DNA from: Ferruginibacter sp.
GTDB taxonomy: Bacteria > Bacteroidota > Bacteroidia > Chitinophagales > Chitinophagaceae
Assembly (NCBI GenBank): GCA_019638635.1
Contig: JAHBTM010000022.1
Span: 1-33,913, forward strand
DNA length: 33,913 nucleotides
Direction: 5' to 3'
Under the pieces are notes generated by a model. That model did not search any database. It worked only from the letters and a program-made list of their open reading frames with translations, and was not told the origin of the DNA. The position numbers were made by a program, and so were the translations under genes. Shown here in pieces: positions 1 through 7,923 of this stretch. How positions within the stretch are numbered: the stretch's first letter is position 1; every line of letters starts with the position of its first letter.

Positions 1-3000
1 GACATAACGGAATTGCTAGACTTCATTTCATTGAATGCAGATAAGGGCGTGATGTTGAAATACCGCTGTTCAAAAATGTAATGATCGAGTGGGTGCCCGG
101 TAAGGTACATGCCAATCACTTCTTTCTCATAATCGAGTTGTTCAATCAACTCCCAGGGATTACAAGGTGTAAGTTTGGGGGCCGGTATTTCGGGCATATT
201 GCTTTCACCAAATAAGGTGTTGGCAGATTGTGTAGACTGTGATTGATAGGCTTGTCCGTACCGGATAATTTTCTCCAGGTTTGAAGGCTCCCCCGGAGGC
301 TGGTACAAATACATGGCACGGTGCATATCCGGAAAGGCATCAAAGGCACCACTGTACACAAGGCATTCCATTGCCTTTTTGTTCACCGAACGGAGGTTCA
401 CTTTTTTAACGAGGTCGTAGATGTTTTTAAATGGCCCATGCTTCTTACGTACTTCAATAATGCTGTCGATGGCTGCGGTGCCCACGCCGGCGATACCGGT
501 TAATCCAAACCGTATTTCCCGTGCAGTGTTCACTGAAAATCCGTGGTACGATTCATTGATGTGTGGCCCCAACACCGGTATGCCCATTCTTTTACACTCT
601 TCCATTATGGAAGTGATTTTTTCTTTACTACCCGCATGGTTGAGCAATGCCGCCATGAATTCTCCCGGATAATGTGCTTTCAAATACGCGGTTTGATACG
701 CCAGATAGGCATAACAGGTTGAATGCGATTTATTGAAGGCGTATTGCGCAAATGCTTCCCAATCGGTCCAAATTTTTTCAAGTTTATCTTTTGGATGTCC
801 TTTTTGATTGGCCCCCTCCATAAAACTGGATTTCAACTTATCCAGTTGTTCTCTGTTTTTCTTACCCATCGCTTTACGCAACAGATCGGCATCGCCTTTG
901 GAAAAATCGGCCAGCAACTGAGAGAGCAACATCACCTGTTCCTGATATACCGTGATTCCATACGTTTCGTCGAGATAGGTTTTCATCTCAGGTAAATCGT
1001 ATGTTACTTCCTGTTTACCATGTTTACGGTTGATGAAATCTGGTATATAACTCAATGGGCCCGGGCGATACAAGGCATTCATCGCGATGAGGTCATCGAA
1101 TTTATCCGGTTTGAGCTCACGTAAATATTTCTGCATACCCGGACTTTCAAACTGGAACGTGCCGAAGGTTTCGCCTTGTTGATATAGCTCGAATGTTTTT
1201 GTATCGTCTAACGGAATCTGATCGATGTCAATTTCAATATCATAGTTCTGCTTGATGAGTGCGAGTGAAGTTTTAATAATACTCAACGTCTTCAAACCGA
1301 GAAAGTCCATTTTAATAACACCGGCCGCTTCAATATTATCTCCGTCAATTTGTGTTACACATAGTGTGGAATCTTTTGATGTGGCTACCGGTATCAGATC
1401 GGTGAGGTTGCTGGGTGCAATGATAATGGCCGAGGCGTGCACACCCGTATTGCGTATTGAACCTTCCAGTGCTTCTGCTTCGCGCAACACTTTCGAAAAT
1501 TCATCGTTGGCATGATAGATGGCACGTAGCTTTTTAATATTCTCCACATCATCTGGAATCAGTTGTGATTTACTGAGGTGGATGGTGGTTTCGCCCTTTT
1601 TTTCCTCTTTGTATTCTATCTCAGTATGTAAAACATCTTTCAGTGTGATGCCCGGTTTTTCAGGAACCAGTTTGGTGAGCATGCGGCTGTCGGCTATAGG
1701 AATGTCTAACACCCGGGCTACGTCTGCAATGCTCGATTTGGCGGCCATGGTACCGTAGGTAATAATTTGCGCCACCTGTTGTTTGCCGTATTTATCTACT
1801 ACATAGTCTATCACTTTTTGCCGTCCGATATCATCAAAATCGGTATCAATATCGGGCATCGACTTACGTTCCGGATTCAGGAAACGCTCAAAAAGAAGAT
1901 TGTATTTAATAGGGTCGATGTTAGTGATACCGATACAATATGCTACGGCACTGCCTGCGGCGGATCCACGTCCGGGTCCAACAAACACGCCCATATCTCT
2001 CCCCGCTTTTATGAAATCACTTACAATGAGGAAGTAACCGGCAAACCCCATTTTACGGATAATGCCCAGTTCAAAATTTAATCGTTCTTCAATGGCGGGA
2101 GTTAATATGCCATAACGAATCTTCGCTCCGCTCCAGGTGAGGTGTTCCAGGTATTCATCCTGCGATTTAAATTGAGCGGGTACTTCAAAAAACGGCAATA
2201 AAATTTCACGCTTTAAATCGAGCAGTTCTACCTTGTCCACAATTTCGTTGGTATTGTCGATGGCTTCCGGCAAGTCGCTGAAAGTGTGCAACATCTGTTC
2301 GGTCGTTTTCAGAAAAAACTGGTCGTTGGGAAAAGCAAAACGTTTGTTTCGAACAGTAACATCATCATCCGAAAAATCAGACAATGAAGGCGTGGTTTGC
2401 TTTTCACCGGTATTGATACATAAGAGGATGTCGTGTGTGTTATAATCTTCCTGTTCTACATAGTGTGAATCGTTGCTGGCAATAACCTTTACATTATACT
2501 TCTTCGCAAATTTCATCAACACCTCATTCACCTTATCTTGTTCGGGTATGCCATGCCGTTGTAACTCCACATAAAAATCTTCCTGAAAAATATTGAGCCA
2601 CCACTTAAATTCATTTTCGCCTTCTTCTTCCCCTTTTTTTAAAATGGTTTGAGGAACAAGTGCTCCAAGGCAACAGGTGGTTGCAATCAATCCTTCATGG
2701 TATTGATGTATCAGTTGTTTATCAATGCGCGGATATTTGGAATACATGCCTTCCGTAAAACCCAGGGAAGTGAGTTTGATGAGGTTTTGATATCCGGTGG
2801 CGTTTTTGGCCAGTAATATTTGATGGTGACGGGGATCTTTTTCTTCCTTGCTGAACGTTTTGCGTGTACGGTCGTGGGTGATATAAAATTCACAACCCAC
2901 AATGGGCTTTACCAAAGGTTTACCTTCGCTGTCTTTGTGGTTGTAGGCCTCTTTCACAAATTCAAAAACACCAAACATATTCCCATGATCACTGATGGCC

Positions 3001-3107
3001 AGCGCCGGCATTTTATCTGCTATGGCTTTTTTATACAATTTCTCAATGGAGGCCGCCCCATCTAACAACGAAAATTGGGTATGCACATGCAGGTGGGAGA
3101 ATTTCAT
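1..3107 (-). CDS. dnaE: DNA polymerase III subunit alpha, N-terminal ~1035 aa (3' end outside window)
   Basis: Catalytic subunit of the replicative DNA polymerase. The minus strand reads from an ATG at 3105-3107 without a stop to the left edge. The N-terminus (MKFSHLHVHTQFSLLDG) starts a PHP domain, with ISDHGNMFG and a string of conserved His/Asp after it. The polymerase active site is visible as GPGRGSAAGS followed by PDIDTDFDD. Further on come NTGVHASAIIIAP, MDFLGLKTLSII, NALYRPGP, QEQVM and FNKSHSTCYAYLAYQTAYLK, all typical of DnaE. The visible part ends just after EVIGMYLTGHPLD. Family members are about 1150-1250 aa, so roughly the last 150-200 residues (OB-fold and tau-binding region) are missing because of the window edge, not truncation. 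I see no frameshift. The upstream neighbour is divergent. Confidence 0.97.
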   Translation of the reverse strand, partial: MKFSHLHVHTQFSLLDGAASIEKLYKKAIADKMPALAISDHGNMFGVFEFVKEAYNHKDSEGKPLVKPIVGCEFYITHDRTRKTFSKEEKDPRHHQILLAKNATGYQNLIKLTSLGFTEGMYSKYPRIDKQLIHQYHEGLIATTCCLGALVPQTILKKGEEEGENEFKWWLNIFQEDFYVELQRHGIPEQDKVNEVLMKFAKKYNVKVIASNDSHYVEQEDYNTHDILLCINTGEKQTTPSLSDFSDDDVTVRNKRFAFPNDQFFLKTTEQMLHTFSDLPEAIDNTNEIVDKVELLDLKREILLPFFEVPAQFKSQDEYLEHLTWSGAKIRYGILTPAIEERLNFELGIIRKMGFAGYFLIVSDFIKAGRDMGVFVGPGRGSAAGSAVAYCIGITNIDPIKYNLLFERFLNPERKSMPDIDTDFDDIGRQKVIDYVVDKYGKQQVAQIITYGTMAAKSSIADVARVLDIPIADSRMLTKLVPEKPGITLKDVLHTEIEYKEEKKGETTIHLSKSQLIPDDVENIKKLRAIYHANDEFSKVLREAEALEGSIRNTGVHASAIIIAPSNLTDLIPVATSKDSTLCVTQIDGDNIEAAGVIKMDFLGLKTLSIIKTSLALIKQNYDIEIDIDQIPLDDTKTFELYQQGETFGTFQFESPGMQKYLRELKPDKFDDLIAMNALYRPGPLSYIPDFINRKHGKQEVTYDLPEMKTYLDETYGITVYQEQVMLLSQLLADFSKGDADLLRKAMGKKNREQLDKLKSSFMEGANQKGHPKDKLEKIWTDWEAFAQYAFNKSHSTCYAYLAYQTAYLKAHYPGEFMAALLNHAGSKEKITSIMEECKRMGIPVLGPHINESYHGFSVNTAREIRFGLTGIAGVGTAAIDSIIEVRKKHGPFKNIYDLVKKVNLRSVNKKAMECLVYSGAFDAFPDMHRAMYLYQPPGEPSNLEKIIRYGQAYQSQSTQSANTLFGESNMPEIPAPKLTPCNPWELIEQLDYEKEVIGMYLTGHPLDHYIFEQRYFNITPLSAFNEMKSSNSVM

Positions 3108-3167
3108 AGAGAAAAGTAGTTAACAAGTTGAAAATCAGCGAAATAAATAAAAGTGTGTCCGTTGCTG

Positions 3168-3197
3168 CAAAGTTCGGAAACTATCCCTTGAAACAAA
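3168..3197 (-). promoter_or_regulatory. Probable dnaE promoter
   Basis: On the minus strand TTTG (3194-3197) is followed after 18 nt by GAACTTTG (3168-3175). This is one base off the Bacteroidota -7 consensus TAnnTTTG, with nearly the usual 19-21 nt spacing. The box lies about 60 nt upstream of the dnaE ATG. Only pattern-matched. Confidence 0.5.
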
Positions 3198-3219
3198 GGG
3201 TGTGTTTTCCACAAAAAAG

Positions 3220-3233
3220 TGTAAAAGTTTACA
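3220..3233. promoter_or_regulatory. 14-bp palindrome in the dnaE/NlpC intergenic region
   Basis: TGTAAA-AG-TTTACA is a perfect inverted repeat (6-bp arms, 2-nt centre) between the two divergent promoters, about 30 bp upstream of the NlpC -7 box. It could be an operator. No regulator is identified. A second perfect 10-bp palindrome (TGTTATAACA, 3294-3303) lies in the NlpC leader. Confidence 0.3.
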
Positions 3234-3264
3234 AGTTTTGATAGGATAAAAAGGTGTAATGTTT

Positions 3265-3272
3265 TAACTTTG
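3265..3272 (+). promoter_or_regulatory. -7 box of the NlpC/P60 gene promoter
   Basis: TAACTTTG is an exact match to the Bacteroidota -7 consensus TAnnTTTG. The nearest TTTG upstream (3237-3240) is 24 nt away, longer than the usual 19-21, so the -33 element is uncertain. Transcription from here would give a leader of roughly 105 nt before the ATG at 3386. Confidence 0.55.
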
Positions 3273-3337
3273 CACCCGTGTTAGATTAGAATATGTTATA
3301 ACACAATAAGTTGCATTAAGAAGAACGGATAGAAATC

Positions 3338-3359
3338 GGAAAATACTCTGGTGTTTTCC
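3338..3359 (+). promoter_or_regulatory. Hairpin in the 5' leader of the NlpC/P60 gene
   Basis: GGAAAATAC - TCTG - GTGTTTTCC forms a fully paired 9-bp stem (one G-U pair) with a tetraloop, ending 26 nt before the start codon. No T-run follows, so it is not a terminator. It could control mRNA stability or ribosome access. Function unknown. Confidence 0.4.
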
Positions 3360-3385
3360 ATTGTACACCCCCAGAACGCATCGGT

Positions 3386-3982
3386 ATGAAAAACTTATTG
3401 TCTCTCGCTATGTGTATTTTGTTGGTTACAGGCCTTCAATTGCAGGCCAGTGCACAGCCGACCGACCACACGCCAACACAAAATGAACAAGTTCAAGATT
3501 CAGACGTATTCACACCGTCACTTTCCAAAGCATCGATTCTTCAAAAAAAACCGCGAACAACTACACAAACCGTATTGAACAAAATGGCGGCCACTGTGCA
3601 GAATTTACCCTTGTTTGGTTTTATTGACGATTGGTATTATACCCGTTATCGATTTGGCGGAACTACTAAGAAAGGAGTGGATTGCAGTAGTTTCACATTG
3701 CAGTTGTTTCGCGATGTGTATCAGATTTCATTACCACGTACGGCCCGTCAGCAATACGAAATATCTATCAAAGTCAATGAGGAGGAAATGCAGGAGGGCG
3801 ATCTGGTGTTCTTCAATACCCGCGGTGGTATCAGCCATGTAGGGGTATATTTGGTGAATGGTTATTTTGTACACGCCAGTTCGAGCCGTGGGGTGATGGT
3901 GAGCAATATACGTGAACCGTATTTCAGCAAGCGCTTCCTGGGGGCACGCCGGATTGTGGGCCCAATGAACGGGTTACTCTAA
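3386..3982 (+). CDS. Secreted NlpC/P60 (C40) peptidoglycan endopeptidase
   Basis: The protein has 198 aa. Residues 1-24 form a signal peptide (Lys near the start, a hydrophobic core, then ASAQ). The C40 cysteine peptidase domain covers about residues 75-193. The catalytic Cys is C100 in GVDCSSFTLQLF, the His is H151 in GGISHVGVYL, and the polar third residue is probably H163 in YFVHASSS. Family members cut the D-gamma-Glu to diamino-acid bond in peptidoglycan stem peptides in the periplasm. There is no SH3 or LysM targeting domain. It is transcribed alone, with a strong -7 box and a long leader holding a hairpin. Its stop overlaps the stop of the convergent M1 peptidase gene by 3 bases. Confidence 0.9.
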   Translation: MKNLLSLAMCILLVTGLQLQASAQPTDHTPTQNEQVQDSDVFTPSLSKASILQKKPRTTTQTVLNKMAATVQNLPLFGFIDDWYYTRYRFGGTTKKGVDCSSFTLQLFRDVYQISLPRTARQQYEISIKVNEEEMQEGDLVFFNTRGGISHVGVYLVNGYFVHASSSRGVMVSNIREPYFSKRFLGARRIVGPMNGLL

Positions 3983-5628
3983 TCCACTTTTTTTATTTCC
4001 ACGTAATAGTTTTTAGCGGCTGTTAGTGTTGCATGGCGACAAGCCATTTTTTTCCACTCCGTGGTGGGTTCAAGTGTAATCAACCTATTGCAGGATGTTT
4101 GTACTTCCAACGGCATGTTGAATCCATCCATGCATTGGCTCCAGCGATAGTAAATCCATTTTTTGTCATTTCGCCACTCCAGTACAGGTATTTGTGTGGT
4201 GGTTAAATACTGTTCAAACATTTTTTTGAAATTTCTTCCGGCTTGTACATTCCAGAATTCCAGTAATAGGGGTGTACTGATATATCCATGTTGAAAGTGG
4301 GATACCATTTGCCGGAGGATGGATCGGAATTTTATATCATCCCTTATAATTGAACGCATCATGTGTATCAAGGCTGCGCCTTTCGGATACATATCCGTTG
4401 AGCCTTCGTTTCGTACGCCGTATGTGCCGAGTACCGGACTGCTGTTTTCAATCCGTTGTAAGGTGCCTTGCATAAAGGAGTCGGCCGCAGCTTTTCCCGA
4501 TAGGGATTCTGTATACAACACCTCCGTATAGGTGGTGAATCCTTCATGAATCCATAAATCAGCCATATCATCCGCCGTGAGGCTGTTACCGAACCATTCG
4601 TGTCCGGTTTCGTGTACAATGATGAAATCCCACAACAAGCCATATCCCGAACCGGATAAATCGTTGCCGAGATAACCGTTCTTGTATGCGTTACCGTAAG
4701 CGATGTTGCTTTGATGTTCCATACCCAGATAAGGAGCTTCCACCAGTTTATATCCATCATCATAAAACGGATAAGGCCCCAGCCAGTACTCCATCGATTC
4801 GAGTATATGAGGTACTTGTTTAAAGTGAATGCGGGCTTTATCCAGATTCGGTTCCAACACCCAATATTCTATGGGAAGCTGTCCATTTTCGCCCCGGAAT
4901 GTTTCATTAAAGGATACATATTTTCCTATGTAGGGGATGATATTGTATGTATTGATGGGGTTTTTAACCTGCCAGGTGTATTGTGTGAAATCGCCGGGCA
5001 ATGCTTTTGTTTCTATGAGTTTCCCGTTGCCTACTCCGGAGAGATGACGGGGTGTAATGATACGGAGTATTGCACCGGAATCGGGTTTGTCGGCCATATA
5101 ATCTTTACAGGGATACCAGAGGCTGGCTCCGTCGCCCTGGCATGCCACACTGGCCCAGGGATTACCGTTTGCATCGGTTTTCCAAACCCAGCCTCCATCC
5201 CACGGGGGAAGTGCCGCTTCTTTGGGTTTACCGCTAAAATATATATCGATGGTACGCACGCCCGGCTGTACACGATAATGATACAGGCTGTTGGTGTCTA
5301 TAAACATTAGCGTATATACGTTTCCGTTACGGCTGTATGTTAAATGGTTCCCGCTGTGCAATACACTGTCAATTTGCATGGGTTGCTGCAGGTCAATTTG
5401 CATCAGCCGTGTGCCGGAATCAAAAAATGTCATCCTATTAACGCCTTGCAACGTTCGTTGTTGCAGATTAGGTGTAATGGTTAAATCGTAATGCAACACA
5501 TTCCATAATGCACGGTGAGGTCCGTTGCTTCCTCGCAATGAATCAAAGGATGAAAAGAGTTGCGCCGATGCAGGGGAGTTGATGCAGAACAGAATGAGTA
5601 GGATTGATGTTGCTGAAAATGTGCGCAT
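3979..5628 (-). CDS. Secreted M1-family zinc metallopeptidase (aminopeptidase N-like)
   Basis: The protein has 549 aa with a signal peptide (residues 1-22, cleavage near SPASAQ). The zinc site is clear: HETGHEW with H339, E340 and H343, and the third ligand E362 in LWIHEGFTTYTE, 18 residues after E340's motif, as in gluzincins of family M1. The exopeptidase motif that is usually GxMEN reads GMEHQ here (residues 302-306), a His in place of Asn seen in some M1 subfamilies. The N-terminal beta domain starts about residue 45 (LHYDLTITPN). At 549 aa it lacks the large C-terminal helical domain of PepN. Expected role: removal of N-terminal residues from periplasmic or extracellular peptides. It diverges from the peptide-binding lipoprotein gene with only 39 bp between start codons. 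Confidence 0.92.
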   Translation of the reverse strand: MRTFSATSILLILFCINSPASAQLFSSFDSLRGSNGPHRALWNVLHYDLTITPNLQQRTLQGVNRMTFFDSGTRLMQIDLQQPMQIDSVLHSGNHLTYSRNGNVYTLMFIDTNSLYHYRVQPGVRTIDIYFSGKPKEAALPPWDGGWVWKTDANGNPWASVACQGDGASLWYPCKDYMADKPDSGAILRIITPRHLSGVGNGKLIETKALPGDFTQYTWQVKNPINTYNIIPYIGKYVSFNETFRGENGQLPIEYWVLEPNLDKARIHFKQVPHILESMEYWLGPYPFYDDGYKLVEAPYLGMEHQSNIAYGNAYKNGYLGNDLSGSGYGLLWDFIIVHETGHEWFGNSLTADDMADLWIHEGFTTYTEVLYTESLSGKAAADSFMQGTLQRIENSSPVLGTYGVRNEGSTDMYPKGAALIHMMRSIIRDDIKFRSILRQMVSHFQHGYISTPLLLEFWNVQAGRNFKKMFEQYLTTTQIPVLEWRNDKKWIYYRWSQCMDGFNMPLEVQTSCNRLITLEPTTEWKKMACRHATLTAAKNYYVEIKKVD

Positions 5629-5667
5629 CCTTTTTTTCTTTAAATTTAGTTCAAATTCATCAAGACA

Positions 5668-7263
5668 TTGTTAAAGGCTTTTGTTTACGGCGTTTTATGG
5701 TGCGCATTATGTACAGGATGCGAACGGAGAGATACCGTACACTCCCGTTCTGTTTTCAGGTATAATGAAACGTCGGGTATCCACTCACTTGATCCTGCTT
5801 TTGCAAGAAATCAATCCACCATGTGGGCCGTTCATCAGTTGTATAACACACTCGTTGAAGTAGATGAATATTTACAAATTGTGCCATCGCTTGCAAAATC
5901 TTGGGAAATAGCTGACAGTGGCCGAACGATTATTTTCAGGTTGCGGACGGATGTGTTTTTTCATAACAGTGACATATTTCCGGGCGGAAAAGGCAGGAAG
6001 CTGGTTGCGGAGGATGTGGTGTATAGTTTTCAGCGTTTGATTCAGCCGGAAACGGCGAGTCCGGGTGCATGGATTTTCAACACAAGGGTTGCAGCCCAGG
6101 AACCTTTCAAGGCCGTCAACGACAATACCTTTCGGTTACGCCTGAACGAACCTTTTCTTCCGATACTCGGTGTTCTCTCTATGAAGTATTGCTCTATCGT
6201 GCCCCGGGAAGCGGTACAAACGTATGGTGCTGCATTCAGGCAACATCCGGTGGGTACAGGTCCTTTCAGGATGGTACACTGGAAGGAAGGGCAGGCACTG
6301 ATCCTCGAAAAAAATCCAACCTATTTTGAACGGGATGCGCAAGGCAAGCAATTGCCTTATCTCGATGGAATCAAAGTTACCTTTCTTGAAAATAAGGCTT
6401 CAGAATTTGTGATGTTTCGTCAGGGACAACTCGATTTCGTAAACGATATGGATCCTACATTTAAAGATGAAATCTTAACCCGTGGTGGACAACTCAAACC
6501 GGTTTGGAACAACCGGATTCAGTTGCACAAAGGGCCATACCTGAATGTAGAATATCTGGGCATCCTAACCGATACCACCTCAAAGAGTCCTTTACAACTG
6601 AAGGGGGTTCGTAAAGCACTACAGTGGGGCATCCCGAAAGAAAAGTTATTGATGTACTTGCGCAATTCAATCGGAGAGCCTGCACAATACGGATTCATAC
6701 CCAATGGATTTCCCGGGAATTCCCGATACATGCATGGATACACCTATCAACCCGATTCTGCCCGTGCCTGGTTGAAACGTTCCGGATATAATCGTGAAGA
6801 AATTTTACTAACCACTGTTCCGCAATATGAGGCCATCGGTTCTTTTATTGCAGGCGCATGGCAGGAGATAGGATTGAACGTACGTGTGGAACAAGTGCCC
6901 AAATCGGTATTGCTACAACGTACTTCAAAATCGGAAATACAGTTCTTTCGCGGTAGTTGGATTGGCGATTATCCGGATGAAGAAAATTTTATGAGCGTTT
7001 TTTATGGTAAAAATCCTACACCACCGAATTATACAAGATATAAAAACCCGATGTACGACCAATGGTATGAAATGGCCATTCGTGAACCCGATGTTACACA
7101 ACGCAGGAAATATTACCGTTGGATGGATAGTTGCGTGGTTGCTGATATTCCCGTGATTCCTTTATGGTACGATATGGTGATTCATCTCGTACAACCCAAT
7201 GTGAGCGGATTTAAAACCAATCCGTTGAATATACTGGAACTACGACGCGTTCGAAAAGATTGA
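5668..7263 (+). CDS. ABC transporter solute-binding lipoprotein, peptide type (SBP_bac_5)
   Basis: The protein has 531 aa. The start is TTG at 5668: an in-frame TAG at 5647-5649 lies just upstream, no ATG falls between, and TTG gives a proper lipoprotein signal with lipobox LCTGC (Cys18). A later ATG would remove the signal. The SBP_bac_5 fold is supported by HSLDPAFA near residue 36, LAKSWEIADSGRTIIFRLR, VVYSFQRL and VGTGPFRMVHWKEGQ. Family members bind oligopeptides, nickel or similar ligands and hand them to permease and ATPase subunits. No permease or ATPase gene is present here, so this is an orphan binding protein and its partners must be elsewhere. The divergent peptidase next door suggests peptide scavenging, but that is inference. 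Confidence 0.88.
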   Translation: MLKAFVYGVLWCALCTGCERRDTVHSRSVFRYNETSGIHSLDPAFARNQSTMWAVHQLYNTLVEVDEYLQIVPSLAKSWEIADSGRTIIFRLRTDVFFHNSDIFPGGKGRKLVAEDVVYSFQRLIQPETASPGAWIFNTRVAAQEPFKAVNDNTFRLRLNEPFLPILGVLSMKYCSIVPREAVQTYGAAFRQHPVGTGPFRMVHWKEGQALILEKNPTYFERDAQGKQLPYLDGIKVTFLENKASEFVMFRQGQLDFVNDMDPTFKDEILTRGGQLKPVWNNRIQLHKGPYLNVEYLGILTDTTSKSPLQLKGVRKALQWGIPKEKLLMYLRNSIGEPAQYGFIPNGFPGNSRYMHGYTYQPDSARAWLKRSGYNREEILLTTVPQYEAIGSFIAGAWQEIGLNVRVEQVPKSVLLQRTSKSEIQFFRGSWIGDYPDEENFMSVFYGKNPTPPNYTRYKNPMYDQWYEMAIREPDVTQRRKYYRWMDSCVVADIPVIPLWYDMVIHLVQPNVSGFKTNPLNILELRRVRKD

Positions 7264-7282
7264 TTCCATTCCTCAATTCAAT

Positions 7283-7840
7283 CTATGGTTTACCGGATGG
7301 TTTTAATTTGTGTTTGTACACTTTTTGGAATTTCTCCACTTTCGGACGCACCACCAAAGCACAGTAATTATTTTCAGGATGCTGGTTGAAATAATCGGTA
7401 TGGTAATCTTCGGCAGGATAGAACACAGTAAATGCTTCAATGGCTGTTACAATCGGTGAGGCATACACGCCACTCGATTCTAATTGTTGCCGGTAGTTTT
7501 CAGCCACTTCTTTTTGTTCCGGACTATGATAAAAAATAACACTGCGGTATTGTGTACCAATGTCGTTCCCTTGTCGGTTCAATGTAGTAGGATCGTGTGT
7601 ATTCCAGTACACTTCCAGCAAGTCAGCATATGAAATAACCGATGGGTTAAATATGATTTGAAGCACTTCTGCATGTCCGGTATGTCCTTCACAAACCGTT
7701 TTGTAATCAGGGTTTTCCAGGTGCCCGCCGCTGTATCCGCTTTTTACGCTCAACACTCCGTTCAATTGTTGAAAAATTGCTTCTGTACACCAAAAACAAC
7801 CGTTTCCCAGTGTGGCGGTTTCAAGATTTGAAGTTTCCAT
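7283..7840 (-). CDS. msrA: Peptide-methionine (S)-S-oxide reductase, cytoplasmic
   Basis: The protein has 185 aa from the ATG at 7838-7840. It reduces methionine-S-sulfoxide in proteins, using thioredoxin. The active-site motif GNGCFWCTEAIF has its catalytic Cys at residue 15. Other family marks are GYSGGHLENPDY, GHTGHAEVLQI, FWxTHDPTTxNRQGxDxGTQYRS (here YWNTHDPTTLNRQ) and the C-terminal NNYCALVVRPKVEKF. An in-frame TTG at 7870 would add ten residues, but a perfect -7 box (7868-7875) overlaps that codon, so it cannot be on the mRNA. There is no signal peptide, unlike the paralogue at 11360-12001. It converges with the solute-binding protein gene, 19 bp apart. Confidence 0.95.
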   Translation of the reverse strand: METSNLETATLGNGCFWCTEAIFQQLNGVLSVKSGYSGGHLENPDYKTVCEGHTGHAEVLQIIFNPSVISYADLLEVYWNTHDPTTLNRQGNDIGTQYRSVIFYHSPEQKEVAENYRQQLESSGVYASPIVTAIEAFTVFYPAEDYHTDYFNQHPENNYCALVVRPKVEKFQKVYKHKLKPSGKP

Positions 7841-7867
7841 ATGAGGGTTTCGTGTTTTAAATCTTAA

Positions 7868-7875
7868 CAAAGATA
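7868..7875 (-). promoter_or_regulatory. -7 box of the msrA promoter
   Basis: The minus strand reads TATCTTTG, a perfect TAnnTTTG. A TTG 18 nt upstream (7894-7896) may be a partial -33 element. It excludes the TTG at 7870 as the msrA start. It is divergent from and interleaved with the mutS2 -7 box (7903-7910). Confidence 0.55.
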
Positions 7876-7902
7876 CATGGCAAAATAGTCAGCCAATGCA
7901 AT

Positions 7903-7910
7903 TAATTTTG
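7903..7910 (+). promoter_or_regulatory. -7 box of the mutS2 promoter
   Basis: TAATTTTG matches TAnnTTTG exactly and ends 13 nt before the mutS2 ATG, so the leader would be very short. No clear TTTG at -33. The divergent msrA promoter lies 28 bp to the left. Confidence 0.5.
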
Positions 7911-7923
7911 CACAACCAATTGA

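Noticed and set aside
4711-5310. 199-aa plus-strand frame inside the M1 peptidase
   Set aside because: It is antisense to a well-supported enzyme with a zinc site and signal peptide, and has no domain of its own.
7841-7870. Longer MsrA start at TTG 7870
   Set aside because: The -7 box TATCTTTG covers this codon, so transcription starts after it; ATG 7840 also gives the usual N-terminus.
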